Shown here: one piece after another, positions 43,250-57,529 of the stretch
How positions within the stretch are numbered: position 1 is the first letter of the stretch
Layout: each line of letters starts with the position of its first letter
Origin: Amblyomma americanum
Lineage: Eukaryota > Arthropoda > Arachnida > Ixodida > Ixodidae
Direction of reading: 5' to 3'
Length of the DNA stretch: 64,000 nt
Assembly (NCBI RefSeq): GCF_052857255.1
Contig: NC_135505.1
Coordinates: 56,021,868 to 56,085,867 of the forward strand
Notes under the pieces: model-generated
What the model was told of the DNA's origin: nothing
The model's database searches: none
What the model saw: the letters and a program-made list of their open reading frames with translations, nothing else
Made by a program: the position numbers and the translations under genes

Positions 43250-44859
43250 CATCATAAGAATAAGCACCGCAGCAGATAACGTCAAGAGAAAAAATAGCAC
43301 GGGCCGCCTCACGGACTGGGACACCTTTAGGCACCACTGCCGGCAACTAGAGGGCAACATCACTTCGATAGAAGAGTGGTGCCAACAACTGAAACAAATA
43401 CAGGAAATGTATACCAAGGAGGTAGATCGTACAGAAGAAGCACAAGAGGTGGACAAGCGGCTACTCAGGCTATGTGAGGTAAGACGCGGTCTTATTAAGA
43501 GGTGGAAGAAACAGAAATTTAATAGCAAGCTAAAGAAGAAGATAGCCGAGGTAACATCCCAAGCAGAAGAGTACGCAACACACTTAGCCAGGCAACGGTG
43601 GCAACAGTTCAGCACTTCGCTGAATGGAACACTCAGCACGGCTAAAACGGGGCGGATTCTAAAGGCTCTCATGGATCCTACCAAGACTAAAGCAGAGAGC
43701 GGAAAAGCCATACAGACTAGTGCACCAATATCAAGGAACAGACGAGCAGCTCCTCGATGAAGTCAGAACCAAATGCTACGGCACAGATGAGCCCAAGGGC
43801 TGCGAAGGAAACTACCTTGGAGAAGAAAATCCAAATATGGACAAGCCCATCACCAGAGAGGAAGTCACCGCGGCAATGAGAGCCATTACGAAAAACACAG
43901 CGGCAGGAGCAGATAGATTTAGAAACTCTCTCATAAGAAATTTAAGCGGTAAAGGAGTGGACCAGTTGACGGCCTACCTAAACAGACAATGGGAATAAGG
44001 AAAGATACCAACTGAATGGAAGCATGCCGTAGTAGTCATGATCCCCAAACCAGGCAAGAAGCTGCATGTCGAGAACCTCAGACCAATCTCCCTCAATTCT
44101 TGCCTGGGAAAACTGTACGAGAGGATCGTCACGAAACGCATCCAGCAACACCTAGAAAACAAGAGGCTCTACCCGGGCACCATGTTCTGCTTCAGGGCGA
44201 ACCTCTCGACGCAGGACGTACTACTGCAGCTTAAAGAAGAAGTCCTGGAGACAATACCCAAACAAGGGGAGAACGTAGTCGTGGCACTCGACATAAAAGC
44301 TGCTTTTGACAACGTCGGCCACGCCGCTATAATGGAGGGGCTAAACAACACCAACTGCGAGAGAACCCATGACTATGTCAAAGACTTCTTGACCAACAGA
44401 ACGGCCACGGTGGGACTAGGGGAGCTGAGGAGTGACGTCTTCACCACCCCAAGCAAAGAAACACCCCAAGGCTCGGTCATCTCGCCCATACTCTTTAATG
44501 TGGCGATGATCGGCCTAGCGAGAAGACTCAGCAGAATCCAGGGCATCCAGCACGCGATGTACGCAGATGACATCACGGTCTGGGTGAACCATGGATCCCT
44601 GGGGGAAAAGCAAGATCTGCTACAACGAGCAGCAACATGCGTTGAAAGATACGTGAAGAAAAGAGGACTAGCCTGCTCTACAGAAAAGTCCGAACTATTG
44701 AGGGTAGGAAGGCATCCCACCGACGCGCCGCTCGAAATGAAACTAGAGGGGCAAAACATCCCGGAGAAAAACATGATAACAGTCCTAGGGATGTGGCTGC
44801 AGCAAGCAGAAAATGCAGCCAGACACTCTGCCTGCTCGGCAAGTCAACCGAACAGGTAG
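43250..44859 (+). pseudogene. I-type LINE reverse transcriptase
   Basis: A coiled, charged linker (43407-43700) leads to ITREEVTAAMRAITKNTAAG (near 43850). After a stop at 43996 come MIPKPGKKLHVENLRPISLN (44038 on), VVALDIKAAFDNVGH (near 44277), ETPQGSVISPILFNVAM (near 44458) and MYADDITVWV (the YxDD site, near 44558). The thumb ends near 44859 by frameshift and continues at 44793-45005 in another frame. The active site is intact but the frame is broken. Confidence 0.88.
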
Positions 44860-45169
44860 GCAGAATGATAACCAGAGTCTCCAACCGAAGACATGGAATA
44901 AAAGAAGACGACACGCTAAAACTAGTACGAAGCCTCATAGTCAGTAGGGTCATCTACTCGCTGCCACACCACCAAGCGAAACGGAACAGGCAGAGACAAT
45001 CCTAAGGAAGGCATACAAGACGGCACTCCACCTACCAAGAAACACATCGAATGAGAAGCTGCTACAGCTAGGAATCAGCAACACCTTTGTTGAGCTGGCA
45101 GAAGCACAGCACGAAGCACAGCTGCAACGACTCAGAAACACGGCTACCGGAAGAGCGTTCCTGACAAGG

Positions 45170-46135
45170 TTGGGTCGCTACCCAAAGGGGCATCTCGATC
45201 GATTCGCCGATATACCCGACGAGATCCGTAAAACCCTACAGGTCAATCCCATTCCGAAAAACATGGACCCAAATTTGCACGCGGCCAGGAGACAGGCGCG
45301 TGCAGATTACGTGGAGAGGTACTTAGCCAAATTAGAAAACACAGTCTTCACGGATGCAATCATGTATCCATGGAATAGACGCGAAAACTACTACAAGACA
45401 GGTTCGGTGGTAGTTGATAACGCAGGCGATCTAATCACCTGCGCAACTACACGTAGCGTCAGGCTAGCGGAAGCGGATGAGGTCGCTGTTGCGCTGGCAG
45501 CGGCTGAGGGCTATCGAAAAGACGAATCATTGGTCATCCTAACGGACTCAAAAGAGACATGCAGAAACTATACGAATGGTAGAATCTGCAGGGCTGCCTT
45601 AGCTATCCTCCGCGAAGCAGTACACCTCAGAGAAACAGCAACCCAGAAATTAATCTGGATTCCGGCACACACGGGGATAGAAGGAAACTAAAGGGCAGAA
45701 AGCTTGGCTCGAGATATCACGTACCGAGCCTAGCGGCCATACGCCCTGGGACAGGACTTCACCGTGGAGATCGGATTTTCAGAATACCTAAACTATCAAA
45801 GAGGCAGGATAATTAGATACTCCCCGCCACATAAGGGCCTAACACAACAAGAAGCAGCTACTTGGCAGAGGCTGCAAACGGGAACATTCTTTAACCTACA
45901 TATACTTAGCAAGATGTATCCTACACAGTATAGGAATACATGCCCGTGGTGCGGGGCAACCCCCACGCTTTACCATATAACCTGGGAGTGTAAGCGAAAC
46001 TACACGTTCCACCAACACAAAACCCCGAGTGCGGACCAGTGGGAGAGCCGGCTCACCAGCTGCGAGCTCGCCGCCCGAAGGGCAATGGTGCAGCACGCAA
46101 GCGAAGCAGTGCGCCCCAGTGGAGCCCTGGACTAG
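45170..46135 (+). pseudogene. I-type LINE RNase H domain and C-terminal zinc motif
   Basis: FTDAIMY (first Asp, near 45348), AEADEVAVALAAAEG (Glu, near 45468), VILTDSKETCRN (second Asp, near 45534) and WIPAHTGIEGN (the His loop, near 45655) mark RNase H. A stop follows at 45689-45691. After it, in another frame, a zinc motif CPWCGATPTLYHITWECKRN (CxxC...H...C) ends the protein. RNase H removes the RNA strand during retrotransposition. Confidence 0.85.
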
Positions 46136-46235
46136 GGGCCCAACCCTGCTTCGAAGGTCAAGAGTCTGCAGCGATGCAGACGAAGACCGAACGCTAAACA
46201 CTTAATGGACCAAATAAAGTTTTTCTCTCTCTCGA

Positions 46236-46312
46236 TCACTAGGGGATCTTTAACGTGCACTGACATCGCACAGCACGCGGGTGCCTTTGCGTTTCGCCTT
46301 CATCAGAATGCT
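46236..46312 (-). mobile_element. SINE fragment (minus)
   Basis: GGATCTTTAACGTGCACTGA, then CATCGCACAGCACGCGGGTG and TTTCGCCTTCAT match the reverse complement of the SINE body (39735-39790). It separates the LINE from repeat D. Confidence 0.75.
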
Positions 46313-46313
46313 T

Positions 46314-49430
<3,117 letters not shown>

Positions 49431-50155
49431 AAAATCTCGATAAACGGAAGTCGGTTAAACGTAACCAACGCTTAAATAGAACAACCGCCTCGCAGTTGGT
49501 TGGTTTTGTATTAAGGCAATGAAAAAAAAATCTCGTTAATCGGAACAAAAATTTTTCGACCACCGTATAAACGGAACCGGAAATAGGCTCGAAACCGTAT
49601 CTTGACGTGAACGCGCAGCCCCATCGCGGTACGCATTACTGCCCCCCCCCCCCCCCTCTTCCCGATTTCCGTCTTTGGACGTTTCCGGTTTTCTCGCACA
49701 CTGCAACCGCATCGCTTGCTTTTTGTCAGGTATGCTTGCAGTTGTGTTCAGCTAGGCTTAAGCCTTACATCCGCTGTTGAGCGCCGTATGCGACATTTCG
49801 TTGCGCAGTCAGCATCCGATGGCAGCGCTGAAGCGACCTCGCAATGCCCTTACGTTAGAAAGGAAGGTGGAGATAACTAACGACTTCGTGAATGGTCGCT
49901 TCACAAAAACAGCTCATGCGACGAACTACGCTGTCCCCAAGAGCAGCCTCACAAGGATACTTCAGGACAAGGATAAGCTGCAGCGGGCATTCGGGACGTC
50001 ACGCTTTGGCCCTCAAATAAAACGACTGCAGGTGGCTACCACGAAGATCTGGAGAAGTGCCTGGTGGTTTGGCCGCGGAGATCCCGCAGTGAAAACATTC
50101 CGATCAGCGGGCCACTGATTCATGCGCAAGCAGAAGAATTTGTTCTGCAGCTCGG
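49431..50155 (+). mobile_element. Pogo/Tigger DNA transposon fragment
   Basis: Starts after a TA with AAATCTCGATAAACGGAAGT, a pogo/Tigger-like terminus. A 15-C run lies at 49642-49656. The 3' half and right inverted repeat are missing, as R's left arm follows directly. It replaces the 2758-3189 segment seen in copy 1. Confidence 0.8.
49819..50155 (+). pseudogene. Tigger/CENP-B-type transposase N-terminus
   Basis: ATG 49819 begins a CENP-B-type helix-turn-helix: KRPRNALTLERKVEITNDF, then ATNYAVPKSSLTRILQDKDK. After a frameshift near 50035 the second DNA-binding half follows (LEKCLVVW and NIPISGPLIHAQAEEFVLQL). The DDE catalytic domain is missing entirely. In the family this part binds transposon ends. 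Dead fragment. Confidence 0.87.
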
Positions 50156-50733
50156 CTTCAAATACCTATTTCGTAGCCAGTAGCCATGTAATTAGTAGGA
50201 GCATTAATTTTAATGCGGCCAGCATTAAAGTTCTCACCAGGAGCAAATTCTCCCATCGGGTGTCACGAAATCAGCTGATTCGTCGAGAAAAACAACACGA
50301 CCTTGTGACGTCATCACAACCTGCACGATAGGCCACCAATTCGTCGAGAGTGGTCACCTGGTATTGTGACGTCATGAGAACCCGCCCTTATGAGCCACTC
50401 TGATTTGTCTAACAGGTCAAGGGACCTTGTGACGCCATTACATCTCATCCACCGGGTTGTGAGGTACCTGATTCCTAGACAGCAACATAGCGTAAGAGTT
50501 CACATCAGGGGCACCCCACGGCCATCCGGTATCATTAAACTCGTGGACTGGGCGAGAGAGGTATGACGTCCCATGGTCACGTGGCCCCAAAGGAACCAAC
50601 CACAGATCGCTACCCAGAGGAGGCGAATTCAAAATGTATCCACGGTCAATAAATGATACAGTGTACTATTAGTGATAAGCACACTGAATAAACTAATTTT
50701 TAGATGGATTAGAAGCTGTATTATTAAGGATTA
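50156..50733 (+). repeat. Repeat R, copy 2, left arm part 1
   Basis: Matches 3190-3760 with the same palindromic blocks. It is broken at about 50733 by a LINE and resumes at 52987. Confidence 0.88.
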
Positions 50734-52948
50734 TTGGGTCTCTTTCCTCGAGGAAGTTAATTCTTTTAACGTGTATGACAGGTTTGTGCAGGTTGTCAGT
50801 TCTATAATAGCCTCATCACAAAGGTCAAAGTGATGAAAAAACGCAACCCAAACCTTACTTGGTTAACAAGTGACATTCTGAAGGCCATTGCAGAAAAAGA
50901 CGCCCTTTGGACACGTTGCAAGCGTAGTCCCAAAAACACACTCCTCAAAGATAATTTCAGGTTGCATAGAAATAAAGTCACTGCCATGATTCGAGCTTCG
51001 AAACCTAACTATTTCAATTCGGCTTTTCGTAACAACCAACACTCTTCACGTAAAACTTGGCCAACTATCAATTGCCTTTTTGGACGAAACCCGAAACAAT
51101 CCATTAGCGATTCATTTGCCAAATCCTTCAAAGATTTGCCCTCTGCGGCCTCTGAGTTTAATGCATTTTTCTCTCAGGTTTCCAGGAAGTTTCCTTTATC
51201 CCACTATGAGGTTCCACGGTCTTTGTATTGCACAGCTTCTTCAGCTTTTCTCCCGACTATTACACCCCAGGACCTTCATAGCATAATCTTTAGCTTCAGT
51301 TCCAAGAAAGCTGCAGGTATTGACAATATAAGAATGAGTGACCTCCAACGGAATTTTACGAATTTGCAGTCGGTACTTCTTTTTGTGTTGAACGGTTTCA
51401 TTACTGAGTGCTTCATTCCACACAATTTAAAAGTTGCCATAGTTAAACCATTACATAAAAGTGGTTCTTTAAAAGATATTGAAAATTACAGGCCTATTTC
51501 AATTCTACCTGCGATTGCGCAGATTCTTGAAAAGCACCTATTCCATGCTATGTACAGTTTTGTTTTTACGAATAATATCCTATCAGAGGCACAGTTTGGT
51601 TTCGTTGCAGGTAAAGGAACTGTTTTGTTATTAGAAACTTTTACTGATATTATTTACTCATGTTTTGATAATAACCAACTCGCATGTGGTCTGTTTTTGG
51701 ACGCTAGCATAGCTTTCGATTGTGTTCGGCATGACCTACTGCTTGAGAAACTTGATGTCATGGGGTTTAGGGGTCCTTTTAATAATTTGCTGAAAGTCTA
51801 TTTTTCTAATCGGGCTCAAGTTGTTGAAATCAGCGGGCATCGAAGTTCTGAATCATTTCTGTCGGCAGGTGTTCCACAGGGCTCTGTTTTATCGCCTTTG
51901 TTTATGAATTTATTAGTAAATGATTTATCAAATGCTGTGACAAAATGTTATGTTTTTCAATACGCCGATGACACGTTATTGTTGTCAACAAATGCTTCGT
52001 TGCTTCTGGCCATGGAGGCTCTTAGAACAGACGTGGTGCATGTTATGGACTGGTTCTTAAATAATTCGATTTCAATTAATCAAGAAAAAACTAAACTCAT
52101 TTGTTTTCATAATACCCATAAAAAGATTTCGTCTGTTGAACCATTGTTCTTACATTCTTCGCATTGTCTTAATTGTTGTTGCATTCCTATTAATTTTTCA
52201 AACAGTGTTAAGTACCTTGGTATACTTTTTGACAGAGATATGTCTTGGAACAGTCATCTTACTGTAGTATGTAACAAGCTTCGTGGTTCATCATGTGTAC
52301 TATACAATGTTCGATATTTATTACCTTTTCAGACTCGCAAGCTTGTTGCGCATGCTCTTATTTATGGTATCCTCAGATATAGAGTCACTGTATATTATCA
52401 TTGCTCAAAAACTTGGCGAATGAAATTAAATGCCATACTAAGGAACATCCTTCGATCCGTGGCATACAACACGGATGCTTCACCTGACTGCAATTTGTTT
52501 TCGCTTTTACAGCTGCCCTCTTTTGATGCCCTCTTCCATCATGTAGTTATTAATGCTCACTTTTGGGAGAGCGAATTTTTGGTTCCTTTAATTCCTGTTC
52601 GTTCTTTTCGACATCACCCCCGTTTTACGGTACCTCGCTGCTACACTCATTATGGCCACTTCACTCGTAATTATTACATACCCAATATTTTAATTCTTTG
52701 CCTGATTCGATCTTTTCAGTTTCTTCGCTGTCAGAATTAAGGAACTTCTTAAAACCCATATGTCGGTTATTTAATTTGTTTTCTTTTTCCTGTTTGCTTT
52801 TCATATTAAGGTTTATCATTGCTTGCTTGTCACACCTGTTTTTCATATGTCATTCACCGACTGCCGAGTACTGCCCGACAAGCCTTTACGGCTTGGGCAG
52901 ACTTGTCCTAAGAGTTGTAAATGTGCTGTCTGAAAATAAAGGTGTTAA

Positions 52949-52986
<38 letters not shown>
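50734..52986 (+). mobile_element. LINE with intact RT ORF and (ATT)n tail
   Basis: Interrupts R copy 2: sequence to 50733 and from 52987 are adjacent in copy 1 (near 3765). 5' end truncated (no endonuclease). The tail is GAAAATAAAGGTGTTAAT(ATT)n. The R part on either side is intact, consistent with a fairly recent insertion. The clade (CR1/Jockey-like) is a guess. Confidence 0.9.
50830..52740 (+). CDS. LINE reverse transcriptase (636 aa, open)
   Basis: Open from 50830. Landmarks: VKPLHKSG and IENYRPISILPAIAQILEK (near 51440-51530), GLFLDASIAFDCVRHDLL (near 51690), SAGVPQGSVLSPLFMNLL (near 51860) and FQYADDTLLLS (near 51958, the active site). Then come VKYLGILFDRDMSWN and a long thumb region to the stop at 52740. 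In the upstream frame EEVNSFNVYDRFVQVVSS (50752-50805) also looks like the linker of such proteins, so one frameshift near 50815 separates it. The active site is complete; the missing endonuclease prevents autonomous activity. Confidence 0.9.
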   Translation: MMKKRNPNLTWLTSDILKAIAEKDALWTRCKRSPKNTLLKDNFRLHRNKVTAMIRASKPNYFNSAFRNNQHSSRKTWPTINCLFGRNPKQSISDSFAKSFKDLPSAASEFNAFFSQVSRKFPLSHYEVPRSLYCTASSAFLPTITPQDLHSIIFSFSSKKAAGIDNIRMSDLQRNFTNLQSVLLFVLNGFITECFIPHNLKVAIVKPLHKSGSLKDIENYRPISILPAIAQILEKHLFHAMYSFVFTNNILSEAQFGFVAGKGTVLLLETFTDIIYSCFDNNQLACGLFLDASIAFDCVRHDLLLEKLDVMGFRGPFNNLLKVYFSNRAQVVEISGHRSSESFLSAGVPQGSVLSPLFMNLLVNDLSNAVTKCYVFQYADDTLLLSTNASLLLAMEALRTDVVHVMDWFLNNSISINQEKTKLICFHNTHKKISSVEPLFLHSSHCLNCCCIPINFSNSVKYLGILFDRDMSWNSHLTVVCNKLRGSSCVLYNVRYLLPFQTRKLVAHALIYGILRYRVTVYYHCSKTWRMKLNAILRNILRSVAYNTDASPDCNLFSLLQLPSFDALFHHVVINAHFWESEFLVPLIPVRSFRHHPRFTVPRCYTHYGHFTRNYYIPNILILCLIRSFQFLRCQN

Positions 52987-52987
<1 letters not shown>

Positions 52988-53081
52988 GAGTGTTGGGAGT
53001 AAGAGCGAAATGATGGATTAGTGGTCAATGGACCATGGTTACGTACCACTATACTGCAGCAAGTAACAGAAAGTAGCGCAT
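52987..53081 (+). repeat. Repeat R, copy 2, left arm part 2
   Basis: GCGAAATGATGGATTAGTGG and AGTAACAGAAAGTAGCGCAT match 3795-3870. It ends in GCAT (53078-53081), the left half of the gypsy E target-site duplication. Confidence 0.85.
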
Positions 53082-53905
53082 TGTCACATATAGTCGGGAT
53101 TCTAAAATAAAATTATGACGGAAAGAGGTGTGAAGAAGACGAAGAGGTTGGCGATAAGGATGGCGCGGATTAATTGAAGACTAAAGAAGATGAAGAAGCA
53201 TTCGGTGAGGCGGAGAGAGATGATTGCTAGAGCAGAGAAGGAGAAGACGACGACAAGCCTTGCGTGGACTATCGCCAAGGCTATAAAAGAACGCTATAAA
53301 AGAACGTGGGAGAGCGAGGGACGGGGGCAAAGAACACAGAAGCGGGGCTCCGGCGGGTCAGGGACGCTTTGGCTGGAACAGAGTGACGCCGGCTACTGCT
53401 CCGGTGAGGTCGCATTCCGCGGCTTCGCATCGTGGACTTCCTGCCGTTCCTGAGCCCGTTCCGCGGAGTTAACTGCGGCCTCTGCCAACTTCTACGGCCA
53501 GGGGTGTCTCCAGCGCTGTTGCCACCCATCCGAGTGGTGGCCCCAACGCCAACAGCACCGGCATCACCTCCAAAGGCGCTTGGACCAGGGTTTCTAGGAC
53601 GCACCCAGCGACGCTAGCCCAAGCGCGTCGAACGCAGTCTCGACGCCGGCTACTGGACCTATACAACGCCGCAGCCGCACCGAACCAACCGTGAGCACGA
53701 ACGCCGACCGCTAACAGTAGAACGCTAGTAGTAGACGCGGGTAGCAGTGTTCCCGGGTCGTGTGTATATATAGTCTTTGTGTTTTGTGTTAGTTTTGTGT
53801 GCCATTGGGTGTGTCACGTAGGGTTATTAAATGTGCGTCTGTGTGGGTACACCGATCGCCTAATCCATTCTTTCGGTCCGAGTGTTCTCCGGGGAGATCC
53901 GTGAC
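53082..53905 (+). repeat. Gypsy E 5' LTR (824 bp)
   Basis: Starts TGTCACATATAG and ends CCGTGAC, inverted 5-6-bp termini. It matches the 3' LTR with several indels. It ends in the shared block GTGTTCTCCGGGGAGATCCG. Confidence 0.88.
53281..53302 (+). promoter_or_regulatory. Duplicated TATA box in the gypsy E 5' LTR
   Basis: CTATAAAAG occurs at 53281-53289 and again at 53294-53302 within a 13-bp tandem repeat. The 3' LTR has a single, altered version (CTGTAAAAG near 57704). Position within the LTR fits a core promoter. Activity not known. Confidence 0.65.
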
Positions 53906-53995
53906 AAATTTAAGTGCCGAGCGTGCGCCAGGATTCATTTCCTTTTCTGTTTTTGCTTTGTCTCGGATCTTTCCGATTTCTCGGCGGCAGAAAGG

Positions 53996-54658
53996 ATGGC
54001 TTTGGCAAAAACATTAGAATTGGCGCTCAAGCTTCGGTTAAGCAAGGAAGAGGCGATGCGTCTTTATGAGGAGGAAGCAAAGAGGAAGAAACAGGAGGCA
54101 GATAGGCAGAGAGAGGAAAGGGCGCAAGCACGCGCAGACGCTCGCGAGGCCGAAGAGCGGCAGGCGAAAAGAGGTCGCGAGGCAGAAGAGCAAGATGAGA
54201 AAAGAGCTCGCGAGGCAGAAGAGCGAGAAGCTAGAAGAGCTCGCGAGGCAGAAGAACAGGGGAAAAGAAGAATAGAAGGGGCGAAGGAGTTTCTTTTGTG
54301 GAAACAGGCGGGGGGATATGAGGAGATCACGGACAGTGATCAGCGTCCCTTAGCGGGTAGAAAATCTCCTCGATCGGCCAGGGTTTGTACAAGGAAGCTG
54401 ATGGCTCCTTTCGGTGACAAAAGAAATGATCTGGACGCCTATCTGCAAGGATTCGAGCGGGTAGCTTTGGGGCAAGGCTGGGAGCGCAGTGAATGGGCCA
54501 CGGTATTAAGCCTGTGTTTAGTTGGAGAGGCGCTGAATGTGTTTCGAAGGATGCGTGCTACTGATTCCATGGACTACGAGAAAGTCAAAAAGGCGCTCTT
54601 CCAAAGATTCAGGCTTACGACAGAGGATTTTTGTGAGATTTCGCATCGCGATACCTGA
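53996..54658 (+). pseudogene. Gypsy E gag, N-terminal part
   Basis: The likely start is ATG 53996 (MALAKTLELALKLRLSKEEA), 90 bp after the LTR, rather than the upstream ATG at 53882 inside the LTR. Residues ~25-110 are a long Arg/Glu/Ala coiled coil built of an ARREAEER-like repeat. Then comes a capsid-like region (FGDKRNDLDAYLQGFERVA, LSLCLVGEALNVFRRM, DYEKVKKALFQRF) resembling retroviral/SCAN-type gag. A frameshift or stop at 54656 ends it; gag continues at 54781. Confidence 0.8.
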
Positions 54659-55176
54659 GGATTCTGAAACCGCTAAGTATTTTTCCTGCTGGCTGACTAA
54701 CTATTTTGGTAGGTGATGTCAAACACGGAAAAGAGTTTTGAAGGGGTGCGTGACAATCTGGTCACAGAACAATTTTTAGCATGTTGCAGCTCAAAGCTGC
54801 CGCTATTCCTGAAAGAAATTTGTGTTCATTGGAAAAGTTCACCGACACTGCAGACCAATTCCTCGAAGCTCAATGCCTGAGAAATTTGAGTAAGGCAAAG
54901 GAGGAAACCCAAAAGCTCCTAGAGATTGATGGGACAAAACCAAGAGCATATGGCGGTGCATCTAAGGCGCCATTAAGGTGTTTTCTCTGCGCCAAGGTGA
55001 GACACCGTGCTGTTGATCGTCGGACGAGTAGCGTTGCCCAAAAAACACAGGTTGTGTGTCAAGGTTGTAAGAGGAGGGGTCATACTCTGGATGAGTGCCG
55101 ACACAGAACGCAGGACCGAGCTGCATGCGTTGTCGATTCTAGGGTAGAACTTCTAACGCCACCTGAAGTTTCGTAG
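54659..55176 (+). pseudogene. Gypsy E gag, C-terminal part with zinc knuckles
   Basis: ORF 54781-55176 continues gag (KFTDTADQFLEAQ) and has two decayed zinc knuckles: CFLCAKVRHRAVD, lacking the last Cys, and CQGCKRRGHTLDEC, a complete CX2CX4HX4C. These bind element RNA during packaging. Confidence 0.78.
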
Positions 55177-55212
55177 CTGAAAGGAGAGCAAACGCCGCTG
55201 GGAAATGATGCG

Positions 55213-55500
55213 GTGAGTGGAACACCCAAGTCGAAAGCAGCAATGCCGGTGGTGGTTGGGCAAATAGTTGACCGTCCTATATTGGTGCTTAGAGACAGTG
55301 GAGCCTACACAGTTTTGGTTCGGAGAAACATGTCGAAGGACGAGGATCTTACAGGGGAAGCGTCGACCGTCATTCTTGTAGATAACACAGTAAGGTACCT
55401 TCCTGAAGCCAGGATTCTAGTGCCCACGCCATATTAAACTAGACAGGTAGTGGTAAAATGCGTAGACCAACCCATCTACGATCTCATCTTGGGAAACATT
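55213..55500 (+). pseudogene. Gypsy E protease
   Basis: VLRDSGAYTVLVRR (near 55285) is the retropepsin active site with DSG. It is preceded by a PVVVGQIVDRPIL strand and followed, after a stop at 55435, by a YDLILGNITGA-like closing motif (near 55480) in the next frame. RDSGA is the usual form in this branch. Confidence 0.78.
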
Positions 55501-55739
55501 ACGGGTGCAAGAAGTGTCGAACACCCCGATCCCGAGTGGAGGATGCTCGACGGTGAAGAACATCCAAAGGAGGAAAGGCCTGCGACAGCTCAGACGGGTG
55601 CGGTCCGGTTCTCGTCGGCAGTGGAGACAAGAGGTCATGTGACAGCACGAGCAACGCAGCGTCCGCTCTCTACTCCTGTTACGATGATGCCTGAGCGTAT
55701 TACCGGGCGAAATTGCAATTAGGTAAAGAGAAACCCGAG

Positions 55740-56866
55740 GTTGAAAGTCTGCTTCGAAAGAGTCGGGGAAAAAGTGAAAAGAAAGAAATATCATACGTCA
55801 TTCGAATATCAATTGGTAAATGGTCTTCTGCACAGGGAATGCATATTTAACTCAGGACGGCGGGTATAGCAGCTGGTTTAATCGAGAGATATGCGTGAGA
55901 CAGTGCTATGCTTAGGACATGACACCATTATGGCTGGACACCAGGGTGTTCAAAAACGGTGTCTAGGATCACCGAGGAGTTCGTTTGGCCGGGTGTCCAG
56001 AGTGACGTTAAGCGCTTTGTTCGCTCATGTGACGTGTGCCAGTGCAGAGATCCAAAAGGAAGAGTTGGTCCCGTACCTTTGGGTAAGATGCCAGCCATCG
56101 ACCTAACGTTTCAAAGAGGGGCTATTGACATTGTGGGGCCTATCTCTCCAGTTTCCGCCAGAGGCAATAGATATGTGCTTACTCTGGCTGACGTGGTCAC
56201 TCGCTATCCTGACGCTATTCCATTGAAGGCTATTGACAGCACCGAAGTGGCGGAGGGTCTTGTAGAAATGTTTTCGCGTTATGGGTTCCCGAGGAAAGTT
56301 TTGAGTGATCGGGGCTCGAACTTCACATCGGAACTAATGAAGGAGGTTAACCGCCTTTTGTCTGTAAAGCAGTTATTGACAACGCCTTACCATCCCATGT
56401 GTAATAAGCTTGTAGAGCGGTTCAACGGCACTCTCAAAAATATGATCAAGAAAATGTGCCAGGAGAGACCTACTCATTGGGACAGATATCTCCCAGCTAT
56501 TTTTTTTCGCTTACCGCGAAGTACCGCAAACGAGTTGGTTTCTCGTCCTTCGAGATGTTGTATGGGAGAACAGTTAGAGGCCCACCTACAATACACAAGG
56601 AGCTGTGGGCTAATCGGGAGATTGCATCAGATCTCAAGACAACATGCACATACGGTAAGTTGCGGGACAAGTTGGAAGAAACATGCAGGCTGGCAAATCA
56701 AGGCCTGGAAAGGGCGTGCGAATGCTGTAAGGGATACTATGACAAGAAAGCCACTCACAGAAATCTGAATCCGGGCGACAGGGTTCTTATCCTGCTACCA
56801 ACGAATCATAATAATTTACGGATGCAGTGTACGGGCCCTTACTGTGCGACGCGCAAGAAAAAATGA
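55740..56866 (+). pseudogene. Gypsy E integrase
   Basis: HHCC zinc domain: LGHDTIMAGHQGVQK (near 55915), then in another frame SCDVCQCRDPKG (near 56022). Core: QRGAIDIVGPIS (first Asp, 56110 on), VLSDRGSNFTSELM (second Asp, near 56298) and NKLVERFNGTLKNMI (Glu, near 56404). The DDE triad is complete. A frameshift near 56500 leads to FEMLYGRTVRGP (56550 on) and GDRVLILLPTN (near 56777). Two stops lie between protease and integrase (near 55720 and 55868-55880). Confidence 0.87.
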
Positions 56867-57529
56867 CACGGATTATGAGATATTCATAGATGACACAAAT
56901 AAGGTTTTCCATGTAAATATCTTGAAGAGTAATGAAGAAAGAGGTCACGTACGGCGGTACGCCCCCAAGGTAGCATGCTCGGTAGTGGCCCAGGAGACAG
57001 ATGATGTTGCCCAGAAGCCCACGTGCAGTGGGAAGAAAACGGTAGGATGGGGTAAGGCAATAATGAACTCCAATTTGAATGAAGACAGACGATCACAGCT
57101 CTACTCCAAATCAAGGGGGGAGGTGTTTTCAGATGTGTGGGGCAAAACGGAGGTAATATGATGCAAATTATACCTCAATACAGAAAGATCCAACTAAACG
57201 GCTCTAGCTATCTCTGGAAAGTATCTTTTGGTGTTGTTGTTGATTTGGTGTTGTTGTTGCTATTGTTATGTGATTATAGAAGGGAGCGTGTTGTGGACAT
57301 GAACATGTTTATTGGACACCGTACTGACAACGGCAGTGGCCTGTTAATGTTCTGAAAATGCAGTTTGGTGTGCTGTGTTAGTGGTGTGCTTTTGGTGTGT
57401 GCTGGACATCCGGGGTATGTTGTGTGCTTGGTCCAGGATCGCCACAGAAGATAGTCGTTGGCTGGATGGCTTGAAGATCAGGATGACGTGAGCTGTTTTT
57501 CATGGAAAAGCTCTTGAAAGAGGGGCCCT
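56867..57529 (+). pseudogene. Gypsy E: end of integrase and truncated RT start
   Basis: The ORF to 57161 has KVFHVNILKS (the end of the integrase C-terminal module) and then an LNEDRRSQLYS ... VFSDVWGKTEVI block. The latter resembles the first residues of the RT region in elements that have RT after integrase. It stops at 57159-57161; no RT palm follows before the 3' LTR. The remainder to 57529 is T/G-rich with the polypurine tract at its end. Confidence 0.65.

Larger units (their letters stand above)
43124..46222 (+). mobile_element. I-type LINE: endonuclease tail, RT, RNase H, zinc motif
   Basis: It begins inside the APE endonuclease (TRQGNSVSPDT-like at 43135, then LGSDHHII at 43235, the conserved SDH motif). 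It continues through RT and RNase H and ends near 46222 in AATAAAGTTTTTCTCTCTCTCG. The combination of APE endonuclease, RT and a following RNase H domain points to the I clade or relatives. The 5' end is truncated and several frameshifts and stops are present. Confidence 0.88.

Noticed and set aside
54064..54330. Ser/Ala-rich minus ORF opposite the gypsy E gag
   Set aside because: It is the antisense of the Arg/Glu coiled-coil repeat and has no independent support.
57224..57285. Hydrophobic VVVDLVLLLLLLC stretch as an envelope transmembrane segment (retrovirus-like env)
   Set aside because: It comes from a low-complexity TTG/GTT run; no signal peptide, glycoprotein region or cleavage site accompanies it.
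57289..57300. TGTTGTGGAC after a purine tract as the start of the gypsy E 3' LTR
   Set aside because: The 5' LTR starts at 53082 next to the GCAT duplication and aligns with 57530, where another purine tract (57516-57525) precedes it.
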